A stretch of 64,000 bases of DNA from Osmia lignaria lignaria (Eukaryota; Arthropoda; Insecta; Hymenoptera; Megachilidae). A model generated the notes under the pieces. It was not told the DNA's origin, ran no database searches, and saw only the letters and a program-made list of their open reading frames with translations. Below, piece by piece: positions 51,499 to 62,635 of the stretch (position 1 is its first letter; each line of letters opens with the position of its first letter). The stretch covers positions 1,240,001-1,304,000 of the forward strand of contig NW_027478168.1 in assembly GCF_051020975.1 (NCBI RefSeq), read 5' to 3'. The position numbers and the translations under genes are program-made.

Positions 51499-54396
51499 AG
51501 AAAGGGGCCACGGTGTTTCTGTATCTCTATTATGTTGGTGCGGCTTCGGAACTTTTAAATATCTTGATATATCTCGAGAACTACGCATCTGATCAAAAAA
51601 TATCATAGAACATAAAAAGTAGGAAACTTAATTCTCTACAAAAAAGGTCTCTTAACATTTTCCCATAGCTGGCATCCTTTCCGACATATTTGCAGATTTA
51701 GCTCAAGGGAAGGGGCCTGACGGACATATTCCGAGATATTTCTTCTTCTTGTTGTTCCTCTTCTGCACAGCTAAGCTGGAAGTGGCATTTGCAGCTCGCA
51801 ATAGTGCAGAGTGATCTCAAAAAAAGAGGCCACGGTGTTTCTGTACCTCTATCATGTTGGTGCAGCTTCGGAACTTTTAAATATCTTGATATATCTCGAG
51901 AACTACGCATCTGATCAAAAAATATCATAGAACATAAAAAGTAGGAAACCTAATTCTCTACAAAAAAGGTCTCTTAACATTTTGCCATAGCCCGCTTCGT
52001 TTCCGAGATATTTGCAGATTTATCTCAAGGGAAGGGGCCTGACGGACATATTTCGCGATATTTCTTCTTCTTGTTGTTCTTCTTCTGCACAGCGAAGCTG
52101 GAAGTGGCATTTGCAGCTCGGAATAGTGCAGAGTTATCTCAAAGAAAGGGGCCACGGTGTTTCAGTATCTCTATTACGTTGGTGCGGCTTCGGAACTTTT
52201 AAATATCTTGATATATCTCGAGAACTACGCTTCTGATCAAAAAATATCATAGAACATAAAAAGTAGAAAACTTAATTCTCTACAAAAAAGGTCTCTTAAC
52301 ATTTTGCCATAGCTCGCTTCGTTTCCGAGATATTTGCAGATATATCTCTAGGGAAGGGGCCTGACGGACATATTTCGAGATATTTCTTCTTCTTGTTGTT
52401 CTTCTTCTGGACAGCTAAGCTGGAAGTGGCATTTGCAGCTCGCAATAGTGCAGAGTTATCTCAAAGAAAGGGGCCACGGTGTTTCTGTATTTCTATTATG
52501 TTGGTGCGGCTTCGGAACTTTTAAATATCTTGATATATCTCGAGAACTACGCATCTGATCAAAAAATATCATAGAACATAAAAAGGAGGAAACTTAATTC
52601 TCTACAAAAAAGGTTTCTTAACATTTTGCCATAGCTCGCTTCGTTTCCGAGATATTTGCAGATTTATCTCAAGGGAAGGGGCCTGACGGACATATTTCGA
52701 GATATTTCTTCTTCTTGTTGTTCTTCTTCTGCACAGCTAAACTGGAAGTGGCATTTCCAGCTCGCAATAGTGCAGAGTTATCTCAAAGAAAGGGGCCACG
52801 GTGTTTCTGAATCTCTATTATGTTGGTGCGGCTTCGGAACTTTTAAATATCTCGATATATCTCGAAAACTACGCATCTGATCAAAAAATATCATAGAACA
52901 TAAAAAGTAGGAAACTTTATTCTCTACAAAAAAGGGCTCTTAACATTTTGCCATAGCTCGCTTCGTTTCCGAGATATTTGCAGATTTATCTCAAGGGAAG
53001 GGGCCTGACGGACATATTTCGAGATATTTCTTCTTTTTGTTGTTCTTCTTCTGCACAGCTAAGCTGGAAGTGGCATTTGCGGCTCGCACTAGTGCAGAGT
53101 TATCTCAAAGAAAGGGGCCACGGTGTTTCTGTACCTCTATTATGTTGGTGCGGCTTCGGAACTTTTAAATATCTCGATATATCTCGAAAACTGCGCTTCG
53201 GATCAAAAAATATCATAGAACATAAATTGTAGGAAACATAATTCTCTACAAAAAAGGTCTCTTAACATTTTGCCATAGCTCGCTTCGTTTCCGAGATATT
53301 TGCAGATATATCTCAAGGGAAGGGGCCTGACGGACATATTTCGAGATATTTCTTCTTCTTGTTGTTCTTCTTCTGCACAGCGAAGCTGGAAGTGGCATTT
53401 GCAGCTCGCAATAGTGCAGAGTTATCTCAAAGAAAGGGGCCACGGTGTTTCTGTATCTCTATTATGTTGGTGCAGCTTCGGAACTTTTAATTATCTTGAT
53501 ATATCTCGAGAACTACGCATCTGATCAAAAAATATCATAGAACATAAAAAGTAGGAAACTTAATTCTCTACAAAAAAGGTCTCTCAACATTTTGCCATAG
53601 CTCGCTTCGTTTCCGAGATATTTGCAGATTTATCTCAAGGGAAGGGGCCTGACGGACATATTTCGAGATATTTCTTCTTCTTGTTGTTCTTCTTCTGCAC
53701 AGCTAAACTGGAAGTGGCATTTCCAGCTCGCAATAGTGCAGAGTTATCTCAAAGAAAGGGGCCACGGTGTTTCTGTATCTCTATTATGTTGGTGCGGCTT
53801 CGGAACTTTTAAATATCTTGATATATCTCGACATCTACGCATCTGATCAAAAAATGTCATAGAACATAAAAAGTAGGAAACTTAATTCTCTACAAATAAA
53901 GTCTCTTAACATTTTGCCATAGCTCGCTTCGTTTCCGAGATATTTGCAGATTTATCTCAAGGGAAGGGGCCTGACGGACATATTTCGAGATATTTCGTCT
54001 TCTTGTTGTTCTTCTTCTGCACAGCTAAGCTGGAAGTGGCATTTGCAGCTCGCAATAGTGCAGAGTTATCTCAAAGAAAGGGGCCACGGTGTTTCTGTAT
54101 CTCTATTATGTTGGTGCGGCTTCGGAACTTTTAAATATCTTGATATATCTCGAGAACTACGCGTCTGATCAAAAAATATCATAGAACATAAAAAGTAGCA
54201 AACTTAATTCTCTACAAAAAAGGTCTCTTAACATTTTGCCATAGCTCGCTTCGTTTCCGAGATATTTGCAGATTTATCTCAAGGGAAGGGGCCTGACGGA
54301 CATATTTCTAGATATTTCTTCTTCTTGTTGTTCTTCTTCTGCACAGCTAAGCTGGAAGTGGCATTTGCAGCTCGCAATAGTGCAGAGTTATCTCAC
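51499..54396 (+). repeat. 9-monomer block (2898 bp), copy 1
   Basis: Copied in tandem to 54397-57294. Identity runs from 51499 to 54422 against 54397 to 57320, bounded by CTCAAAG against CTCACAG on the left and GTATCTC against GTATTTC on the right. Shared rare markers include GAGTGATCTCAAAAAAAGAG, CATATTTCGCGATATT, TCTTCTGGACAGC, AAAAAGGAGGAAAC and CTGCGCTTCGGATC. No difference seen at the markers compared. Confidence 0.9.
51690..52011 (+). repeat. Member of the diverged TTTAGCTC monomer subfamily
   Basis: Units 51046, 51368, 51690, 54588 and 58130 carry CAGATTTAGCTCAAGGG and CATATTCCGAGATATT. 51046, 51690, 54588 and 58130 also share ATTTTCCCATAGCTGGCATC and TTGTTCCTCTTC. Units 51690 and 54588 are further changed (GAGTGATCTC, CTCTATCATG). 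This is the most divergent group in the window. Confidence 0.78.
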
Positions 54397-57294
54397 AGAA
54401 AGGGGCCACGGTGTTTCTGTATCTCTATTATGTTGGTGCGGCTTCGGAACTTTTAAATATCTTGATATATCTCGAGAACTACGCATCTGATCAAAAAATA
54501 TCATAGAACATAAAAAGTAGGAAACTTAATTCTCTACAAAAAAGGTCTCTTAACATTTTCCCATAGCTGGCATCCTTTCCGACATATTTGCAGATTTAGC
54601 TCAAGGGAAGGGGCCTGACGGACATATTCCGAGATATTTCTTCTTCTTGTTGTTCCTCTTCTGCACAGCTAAGCTGGAAGTGGCATTTGCAGCTCGCAAT
54701 AGTGCAGAGTGATCTCAAAAAAAGAGGCCACGGTGTTTCTGTACCTCTATCATGTTGGTGCAGCTTCGGAACTTTTAAATATCTTGATATATCTCGAGAA
54801 CTACGCATCTGATCAAAAAATATCATAGAACATAAAAAGTAGGAAACCTAATTCTCTACAAAAAAGGTCTCTTAACATTTTGCCATAGCCCGCTTCGTTT
54901 CCGAGATATTTGCAGATTTATCTCAAGGGAAGGGGCCTGACGGACATATTTCGCGATATTTCTTCTTCTTGTTGTTCTTCTTCTGCACAGCGAAGCTGGA
55001 AGTGGCATTTGCAGCTCGGAATAGTGCAGAGTTATCTCAAAGAAAGGGGCCACGGTGTTTCAGTATCTCTATTACGTTGGTGCGGCTTCGGAACTTTTAA
55101 ATATCTTGATATATCTCGAGAACTACGCTTCTGATCAAAAAATATCATAGAACATAAAAAGTAGAAAACTTAATTCTCTACAAAAAAGGTCTCTTAACAT
55201 TTTGCCATAGCTCGCTTCGTTTCCGAGATATTTGCAGATATATCTCTAGGGAAGGGGCCTGACGGACATATTTCGAGATATTTCTTCTTCTTGTTGTTCT
55301 TCTTCTGGACAGCTAAGCTGGAAGTGGCATTTGCAGCTCGCAATAGTGCAGAGTTATCTCAAAGAAAGGGGCCACGGTGTTTCTGTATTTCTATTATGTT
55401 GGTGCGGCTTCGGAACTTTTAAATATCTTGATATATCTCGAGAACTACGCATCTGATCAAAAAATATCATAGAACATAAAAAGGAGGAAACTTAATTCTC
55501 TACAAAAAAGGTTTCTTAACATTTTGCCATAGCTCGCTTCGTTTCCGAGATATTTGCAGATTTATCTCAAGGGAAGGGGCCTGACGGACATATTTCGAGA
55601 TATTTCTTCTTCTTGTTGTTCTTCTTCTGCACAGCTAAACTGGAAGTGGCATTTCCAGCTCGCAATAGTGCAGAGTTATCTCAAAGAAAGGGGCCACGGT
55701 GTTTCTGAATCTCTATTATGTTGGTGCGGCTTCGGAACTTTTAAATATCTCGATATATCTCGAAAACTACGCATCTGATCAAAAAATATCATAGAACATA
55801 AAAAGTAGGAAACTTTATTCTCTACAAAAAAGGGCTCTTAACATTTTGCCATAGCTCGCTTCGTTTCCGAGATATTTGCAGATTTATCTCAAGGGAAGGG
55901 GCCTGACGGACATATTTCGAGATATTTCTTCTTTTTGTTGTTCTTCTTCTGCACAGCTAAGCTGGAAGTGGCATTTGCGGCTCGCACTAGTGCAGAGTTA
56001 TCTCAAAGAAAGGGGCCACGGTGTTTCTGTACCTCTATTATGTTGGTGCGGCTTCGGAACTTTTAAATATCTCGATATATCTCGAAAACTGCGCTTCGGA
56101 TCAAAAAATATCATAGAACATAAATTGTAGGAAACATAATTCTCTACAAAAAAGGTCTCTTAACATTTTGCCATAGCTCGCTTCGTTTCCGAGATATTTG
56201 CAGATATATCTCAAGGGAAGGGGCCTGACGGACATATTTCGAGATATTTCTTCTTCTTGTTGTTCTTCTTCTGCACAGCGAAGCTGGAAGTGGCATTTGC
56301 AGCTCGCAATAGTGCAGAGTTATCTCAAAGAAAGGGGCCACGGTGTTTCTGTATCTCTATTATGTTGGTGCAGCTTCGGAACTTTTAATTATCTTGATAT
56401 ATCTCGAGAACTACGCATCTGATCAAAAAATATCATAGAACATAAAAAGTAGGAAACTTAATTCTCTACAAAAAAGGTCTCTCAACATTTTGCCATAGCT
56501 CGCTTCGTTTCCGAGATATTTGCAGATTTATCTCAAGGGAAGGGGCCTGACGGACATATTTCGAGATATTTCTTCTTCTTGTTGTTCTTCTTCTGCACAG
56601 CTAAACTGGAAGTGGCATTTCCAGCTCGCAATAGTGCAGAGTTATCTCAAAGAAAGGGGCCACGGTGTTTCTGTATCTCTATTATGTTGGTGCGGCTTCG
56701 GAACTTTTAAATATCTTGATATATCTCGACATCTACGCATCTGATCAAAAAATGTCATAGAACATAAAAAGTAGGAAACTTAATTCTCTACAAATAAAGT
56801 CTCTTAACATTTTGCCATAGCTCGCTTCGTTTCCGAGATATTTGCAGATTTATCTCAAGGGAAGGGGCCTGACGGACATATTTCGAGATATTTCGTCTTC
56901 TTGTTGTTCTTCTTCTGCACAGCTAAGCTGGAAGTGGCATTTGCAGCTCGCAATAGTGCAGAGTTATCTCAAAGAAAGGGGCCACGGTGTTTCTGTATCT
57001 CTATTATGTTGGTGCGGCTTCGGAACTTTTAAATATCTTGATATATCTCGAGAACTACGCGTCTGATCAAAAAATATCATAGAACATAAAAAGTAGCAAA
57101 CTTAATTCTCTACAAAAAAGGTCTCTTAACATTTTGCCATAGCTCGCTTCGTTTCCGAGATATTTGCAGATTTATCTCAAGGGAAGGGGCCTGACGGACA
57201 TATTTCTAGATATTTCTTCTTCTTGTTGTTCTTCTTCTGCACAGCTAAGCTGGAAGTGGCATTTGCAGCTCGCAATAGTGCAGAGTTATCTCAC
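54397..57294 (+). repeat. 9-monomer block (2898 bp), copy 2
   Basis: Tandem partner of 51499-54396, continuing 26 bases beyond the block length to 57320. Both ends fall inside monomers at the same phase, as expected for unequal exchange between aligned repeats. Confidence 0.9.
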
Positions 57295-59731
57295 AGAAAG
57301 GGGCCACGGTGTTTCTGTATTTCTATTATGTTGGTGCGGCTTCGGAACTTTTAAATATCTTGATATATCTCGAGAACTACGCATCTGATCAAAAAATATT
57401 ATAGAACATAAAAAGTAGGAAACTTAATTCTCTACAAAAAAGGTCTCTTAACATTTTGCCATAGCTCGCTTCGTTTCCGAGATATTTGCAGATTTATCTC
57501 AAGGGAAGGGGCCTGACGGACATATTTCGCGATATTTCTTCTTCTTGTTGTTCTTCTTCTGCACAGCTAAACTGGAAGTGGCATTTCCAGCTCGCAATAG
57601 TGCAGAGTTATCTCAAAGAAATGGGCCACGGTGTTTCTGTATCTCTATTATGTTGGTGCGGCTTCGGAACTTTTAAATATCTCGATATATCTCGAAAACT
57701 ACACTTCTGATCAAAAAATATCATAGAACATGAATTGTAGGAAACATAATTCTCTACAAAAAAGGTCTCTTAACATTTTGCCATAGCTCGCTTCGTTTCC
57801 GAGATATTTGCAGATTTATCTCAAGGGAAGGGGCCTGACGGACATATTTCGAGATATTTCTTCTTCTTGTTGTTCTTCTTCTGCACAGCTAAGCTGGAAG
57901 TGGCATTTGCAGCGCGCAATAGTGCAGAGTTATCCCAAAGAAAGGGGCCACGGTGTTTCTGTATCTCTATTATGTTGGTGCGGCTTCGGAACTTTTAAAT
58001 ATCTTGATACATCTCGAGAACTACGCATCTGATCAAAAAATATCATAGAACATAAAAAGTAGGAAACTTAATTCTCTTCAAAAAAGGTCTCTTAACATTT
58101 TCCCATAGCTGGCATCGTTTCCGAGATATTTGCAGATTTAGCTCAAGGGAAGGGGCCTGACGGACATATTCCGAGATATTTCTTCTTCTTGTTGTTCCTC
58201 TTCTGCACAGCTAAGCTGGAAGTGGCATTTGCAGCTCGCAATAGTGCAGAGTTATCTCAAAGAAAGGGGCCACGGTGTTTCTGTACCTCTATTATGTTGG
58301 TGCGGCTTCGGAACTTTTAAATATCTCGATATATCTCGAAAACTGCGCTTCTGATCAAAAAATATCATAGAACATAAATTGTAGGAAACATAATTCTCTA
58401 CAAAAAAGGTCTCTTAACATTTTGCCATAGCTCGCTTCGTTTCCGAGATATTTGCAGATATATCTCAAGGGAAGGGGCCTGACGGACATATTTCGAGATA
58501 TTTCTTCTTCTTGTTGTTCTTCTTCTGCACAGCGAAGCTGGAAGTGGCATTTGCAGCTCGGAATAGTGCAGAGTTATCTCAAAGAAAGGGGCCACGGTGT
58601 TTCAGTATCTCTATTACGTTGGTGCGGCTTCGGAACTTTTAAATATCTTGATATATCTCGAGAACTACGCATCTGATCAAAAAATATCATAGAACATAAA
58701 AAGTAGAAAACTTAATTCTCTACAAAAAAGGTCTCTTAACATTTTGCCATAGCTCGCTTCGTTTCCGAGATATTTGCAGATATATCTCAAGGGAAGGGGC
58801 CTGACGGACATATTTCGAGATATTTCTTCTTCTTGTTGTTCTTCTTCTGGACAGCTAAGCTGGAAGTGGCATTTGCAGCTCGCAATAGTGCAGAGTTATC
58901 TCAAAGAAAGGGGCCACGGTGTTTCTGTATTTCTATTATGTTGGTGCGGCTTCGGAACTTTTAAATATCTTGATATATCTCGAGAACTACGCATCTGATC
59001 GAAAAATATCATAGAACATAAAAAGGAGGAAACTTAATTCTCTACAAAAAAGGTTTCTTAACATTTTGCCATAGCTCGCTTCGTTTCCGAGATATTTGCA
59101 GATTTATCTCAAGGGAAGGGGCCTGACGGACATATTTCGAGATATTTCTTCTTCTTGTTGTTCTTCTTCTGCACAGCGAAGCTGGAAGTGGCATTTGCAG
59201 CTCGCAATAGTGCAGAGTTATCTCAAAGAAAGGGGCCACGGTGTTTCTGTATCTCTATTATGTTGGTGCGGCTTCGGAACTTTTAAATATCTTGATATAT
59301 CTCGAGAACTACGCATCTGATCAAAAAATATCGTAGAACATAAAAAGTAGGAAACTTAATTCTCTACAAAAAGGTCTCTTTACATTTTGCCATAGCTCGC
59401 TTCGTTTCCGAGATATTTGCAGATATATCTCAAGGGAAGGGGCCTGACGGACATATTTCGAGATATTTCTTCTTCTTGTTGTTCTTCTTCTGCACAGCTA
59501 AGCTGGAAGTGGCATTTGCAGCTCGCAATAGTGCAGAGTTATCTCAAAGAAAGGGGCCACGGTGTTTCTGTATCTCTATTATGTTGGTGCGGCTTCGGAA
59601 CTTTTAAATATCTTGATATATCTCGAGAACTACGCATCTGATCAAAAAATATCATAGAACATAAAAAGTAGGAAACTTAATTCTCTACAAATAAAGTCTC
59701 TTAACATTTTGCTATAGCTCGCTTCGTTTCC

Positions 59732-59753
59732 GAGATATTTGCAGATTTATCTC
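59732..59753. repeat. GAGATA...TATCTC dyad at the monomer junction
   Basis: GAGATA is followed after about ten bases by TATCTC, a short inverted repeat. In units with the GATATATCTC variant (for example 59417, 60061) the arms lengthen to GAGATAT/ATATCTC with an 8 base loop. Function unknown; it could be a protein site or simply part of the monomer's word bias. Confidence 0.6.
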
Positions 59754-59766
59754 AAGGGAAGGGGCC
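59740..59766 (+). repeat. Internal direct repeat, copy 1
   Basis: This 27 bp segment beginning TGCAGAT and ending AAGGGGCC matches 59854-59880 at 24 of 27 positions, 114 bp downstream in the same monomer. The match continues loosely on both sides (CATTTTGCCATAGCTCGC upstream against CATTTGCAGCTCGC; ACGG downstream in both). It suggests the monomer arose partly by duplication of a shorter ancestor. Confidence 0.8.
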
Positions 59767-59787
59767 TGACGGACATATTTCGAGATA

Positions 59788-59813
59788 TTTCTTCTTCTTG
59801 TTGTTCTTCTTCT
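59788..59813 (+). repeat. TTC/TTG pyrimidine-rich microsatellite-like tract
   Basis: A run of TTC triplets broken by TTGTTG sits in every monomer. Five units (31752, 41401, 45581, 47510, 48795) are one triplet shorter here, and 42686 and 46866 read TTCTTCTTCTTGTTC, consistent with slippage or point change in the tract followed by copying. Confidence 0.85.
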
Positions 59814-59816
59814 GCA

Positions 59817-59827
59817 CAGCTAAGCTG
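59817..59827. repeat. Odd palindrome CAGCTAAGCTG
   Basis: Five-base inverted arms flank a single A. It is intact in the common units and broken in those carrying CAGCAAAACTG, CAGCTAAACTG or CAGCGAAGCTG, so it is not invariant. Confidence 0.7.
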
Positions 59828-59853
59828 GAAGTGGCATTTGCAGCTCGCAATAG

Positions 59854-59880
59854 TGCAGAGTTATCTCAAAGAAAGGGGCC
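59854..59880 (+). repeat. Internal direct repeat, copy 2
   Basis: The partner of 59740-59766, beginning TGCAGAG and ending AAGGGGCC. The pair is present in essentially every monomer of the window, so the internal duplication predates array amplification. Confidence 0.8.
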
Positions 59881-59942
59881 ACGGTGTTTCTGTATCTCTA
59901 TTATGTTGGTGCGGCTTCGGAACTTTTAAATATCTTGATATA

Positions 59943-59950
59943 TCTCGAGA
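59943..59950. repeat. TCTCGAGA palindrome
   Basis: A perfect 8 bp palindrome lies in the tail of units with the CTCGAGAACTA haplotype. Units with the CTCGAAAACTA haplotype lose it but gain ATATCTCGATATATCTCG, a tandem copy of a ten-base word. Confidence 0.75.
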
Positions 59951-59961
59951 ACTACGCATCT

Positions 59962-60018
59962 GATCAAAAAATATCATAGAACATAGAAAGTAGGAAACTT
60001 AATTCTCTACAAATAAAG
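59962..60018 (+). repeat. A-rich inter-monomer linker
   Basis: A stretch with A runs (GATCAAAAAATATC, CTACAAATAAAG) between the CTCGAG tail and the GTCTCTTAAC segment. Elsewhere it takes a small number of haplotypes: AACATAAAAAGTAGGAAAC, AACATAAATTGTAGGAAAC, AACATGAAAAG and ACTACATAAAAAG. They co-segregate with variants in neighbouring monomers and are the best markers for tracing blocks. Confidence 0.75.
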
Positions 60019-60494
60019 TCTCTTAACATTTTGCCATAGCTCGCTTCGTTTCCGAGATATTTGCAGATATATCTCAAGGGAAGGGGCCTGACGGACATAT
60101 TTCGAGATATTTCGTCTTCTTGTTGTTCTTCTTCTGCACAGCTAAGCTGGAAGTGGCATTTGCAGCTCGCAATAGTGCAGAGTTATCTCAAAGAAAGGGG
60201 CCACGGTGTTTCTGTATCTCTATTATGTTGGTGCGTCTTCGGAACTTTGAAATATCTTGATATATCTCGAGAACTACGCATCTGATCAAAAAACATCATA
60301 GAACATAAAAAGTAGGAAACTTAATTCTCTACAAAAAAGGGATCTTAACATTTTGCCATAGCTCGCTTCGTTTCCGAGATATTTGCAGATTTATCTCAAG
60401 GGAAGGGGCCTGACGGACATATTTCGAGATATTTCTTCTTCTTGTTGTTCTTCTTCTGCACAGCTAAGCTGGAAGTGGCATTTGCGGCTCGCAC

Positions 60495-62488
60495 TAGTGC
60501 AGAGTTATCTCAAAGAAAGGGGCCACGGTGTTTCTGTACCTCTATTATGTTGGTGCGGCTTCGGAACTTTTAAATATCTCGATATATCTCGAAAACTGCG
60601 CTTCTGATCAAAAAATATCATAGAACATAAATTGTAGGAAACATAATTCTCTACAAAAAAGGTCTCTTAACATTTTGCCATAGCTCGCTTCGTTTCCGAG
60701 ATATTTGCAGATATATCTCAAGGGAAGGGGCCTGACGGACATATTTCGAGATATTTCTTCTTCTTGTTGTTCTTCTTCTGCACAGCGAAGCTGGAAGTGG
60801 CATTTGCAGCTCGGAATAGTGCAGAGTTATCTCAAAGAAAGGGGCCACGGTGTTTCAGTATCTCTATTACGTTGGTGCGGCTTCGGAACTTTTAAATATC
60901 TTGATATATCTCGAGAACTACGCATCTGATCAAAAAATATCATAGAACATAAAAAGTAGAAAACTTAATTCTCTACAAAAAAGGTCTCTTAACATTTTGC
61001 CATAGCTCGCTTCGTTTCCGAGATATTTGCAGATATATCTCAAGGGAAGGGGCCTGACGGACATATTTCGAGATATTTCTTCTTCTTGTTGTTCTTCTTC
61101 TGGACAGCTAAGCTGGAAGTGGCATTTGCAGCTCGCAATAGTGCAGAGTTATCTCAAAGAAAGGGGCCACGGTGTTTCTGTATTTCTATTATGTTGGTGC
61201 GGCTTCGGAACTTTTAAATATCTTGATATATCTCGAGAACTACGCATCTGATCGAAAAATATCATAGAACATAAAAAGGAGGAAACTTAATTCTCTACAA
61301 AAAAGGTTTCTTAACATTTTGCCATAGCTCGCTTCGTTTCCGAGATATTTGCAGATTTATCTCAAGGGAAGGGGCCTGACGGACATATTTCGAGATATTT
61401 CTTCTTCTTGTTGTTCTTCTTCTGCACAGCGAAGCTGGAAGTGGCATTTGCAGCTCGCAATAGTGCAGAGTTATCTCAAAGAAAGGGGCCACGGTGTTTC
61501 TGTATCTCTATTATGTTGGTGCGGCTTCGGAACTTTTAAATATCTTGATATATCTCGAGAACTACGCATCTGATCAAAATATATCGTAGAACATAAAAAG
61601 TAGGAAACTTAATTCTCTACAAAAAGGTCTCTTTACATTTTGCCATAGCTCGCTTCGTTTCCGAGATATTTGCAGATATATCTCAAGGGAAGGGGCCTGA
61701 CGGACATATTTCGAGATATTTCTTCTTCTTGTTGTTCTTCTTCTGCACAGCTAAGCTGGAAGTGGCATTTGCAGCTCGCAATAGTGCAGAGTTATCTCAA
61801 AGAAAGGGGCCACGGTGTTTCTGTATCTCTATTATGTTGGTGCGGCTTCGGAACTTTTAAATATCTTGATATATCTCGAGAACTACGCATCTGATCAAAA
61901 AATATCATAGAACATAAAAAGTAGGAAACTTAATTCTCTACAAATAAAGTCTCTTAACATTTTGCTATAGCTCGCTTCGTTTCCGAGATATTTGCAGATT
62001 TATCTCAAGGGAAGGGGCCTGACGGACATATTTCGAGATATTTCTTCTTCTTGTTGTTCTTCTTCTGCACAGCTAAGCTGGAAGTGGCATTTGCAGCTCG
62101 CAATAGTGCAGAGTTATCTCAAAGAAAGGGGCCACGGTGTTTCTGTATCTCTATTATGTTGGTGCGGCTTCGGAACTTTTAAATATCTTGATATATCTCG
62201 AGAACTACGCATCTGATCAAAAAATATCATAGAACATAGAAAGTAGGAAACTTAATTCTCTACAAATAAAGTCTCTTAACATTTTGCCATAGCTCGCTTC
62301 GTTTCCGAGATATTTGCAGATATATCTCAAGGGAAGGGGCCTGACGGACATATTTCGAGATATTTCGTCTTCTTGTTGTTCTTCTTCTGCACAGCTAAGC
62401 TGGAAGTGGCATTTGCAGCTCGCAATAGTGCAGAGTTATCTCAAAGAAAGGGGCCACGGTGTTTCTGTATCTCTATTATGTTGGTGCG
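60495..62488 (+). repeat. 7-monomer HOR (2253 bp offset), copy 2
   Basis: Partner of 58242-60235. The matching stretch (1994 bp) is shorter than the offset, so the intervening 60236-60494 is not shared at the expected place. The duplication was later trimmed or overwritten. A third, less exact run of the first unit types starts at 62958. Confidence 0.87.
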
Positions 62489-62635
62489 GCTTCGGAACTT
62501 TTAAATATCTTGATATATCTCGAGAACTACGCGTCTGATCAAAAAATATCATAGAACATAAAAAGTAGCAAACTTAATTCTCTACAAAAAAGGTCTCTTA
62601 ACATTTTGCCATAGCTCGCTTCGTTTCCGAGATAT

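Larger units (their letters stand above)
59739..60060 (+). repeat. Representative 322 bp monomer
   Basis: Chosen as a typical unit; its linker carries two minor variants (ACATAGAAAG and CAAATAAAG). It has 126 G or C bases of 322 (39%) and 11 CpG. In order it contains: the right arm of a GAGATA/TATCTC dyad; a GGGGCC-containing segment; a TTC/TTG pyrimidine tract; the odd palindrome CAGCTAAGCTG; a second diverged copy of the GGGGCC segment; a CTTCGGAAC segment; ATATCTTGATATATCTCG with the palindrome TCTCGAGA; an A-rich linker; and a CGCTTCGTTTCCGAGATAT segment leading into the next unit. Length is close to two nucleosome repeats. Confidence 0.93.
58242..60235 (+). repeat. 7-monomer HOR (2253 bp offset), copy 1
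   Basis: Matches 60495-62488 with one mismatch found (ATCAAAAAATATCG near 59322 against ATCAAAATATATCG). Both copies contain the 1 bp A-run deletion (CTACAAAAAGGTCTCTTTAC) near 59368 and 61621. Markers include CAGCGAAGCTGG, GCTCGGAATAG, TTTCAGTATC, CTGATCGAAAAATATC and GCTATAGCTCGC. Confidence 0.88.

Noticed and set aside
59739..60060. CENP-B box-like site near TTCGTTTCCGAG or TTCGGAAC
   Set aside because: The core spacing TTCG-4-A-2-CGGG is not met by either segment.
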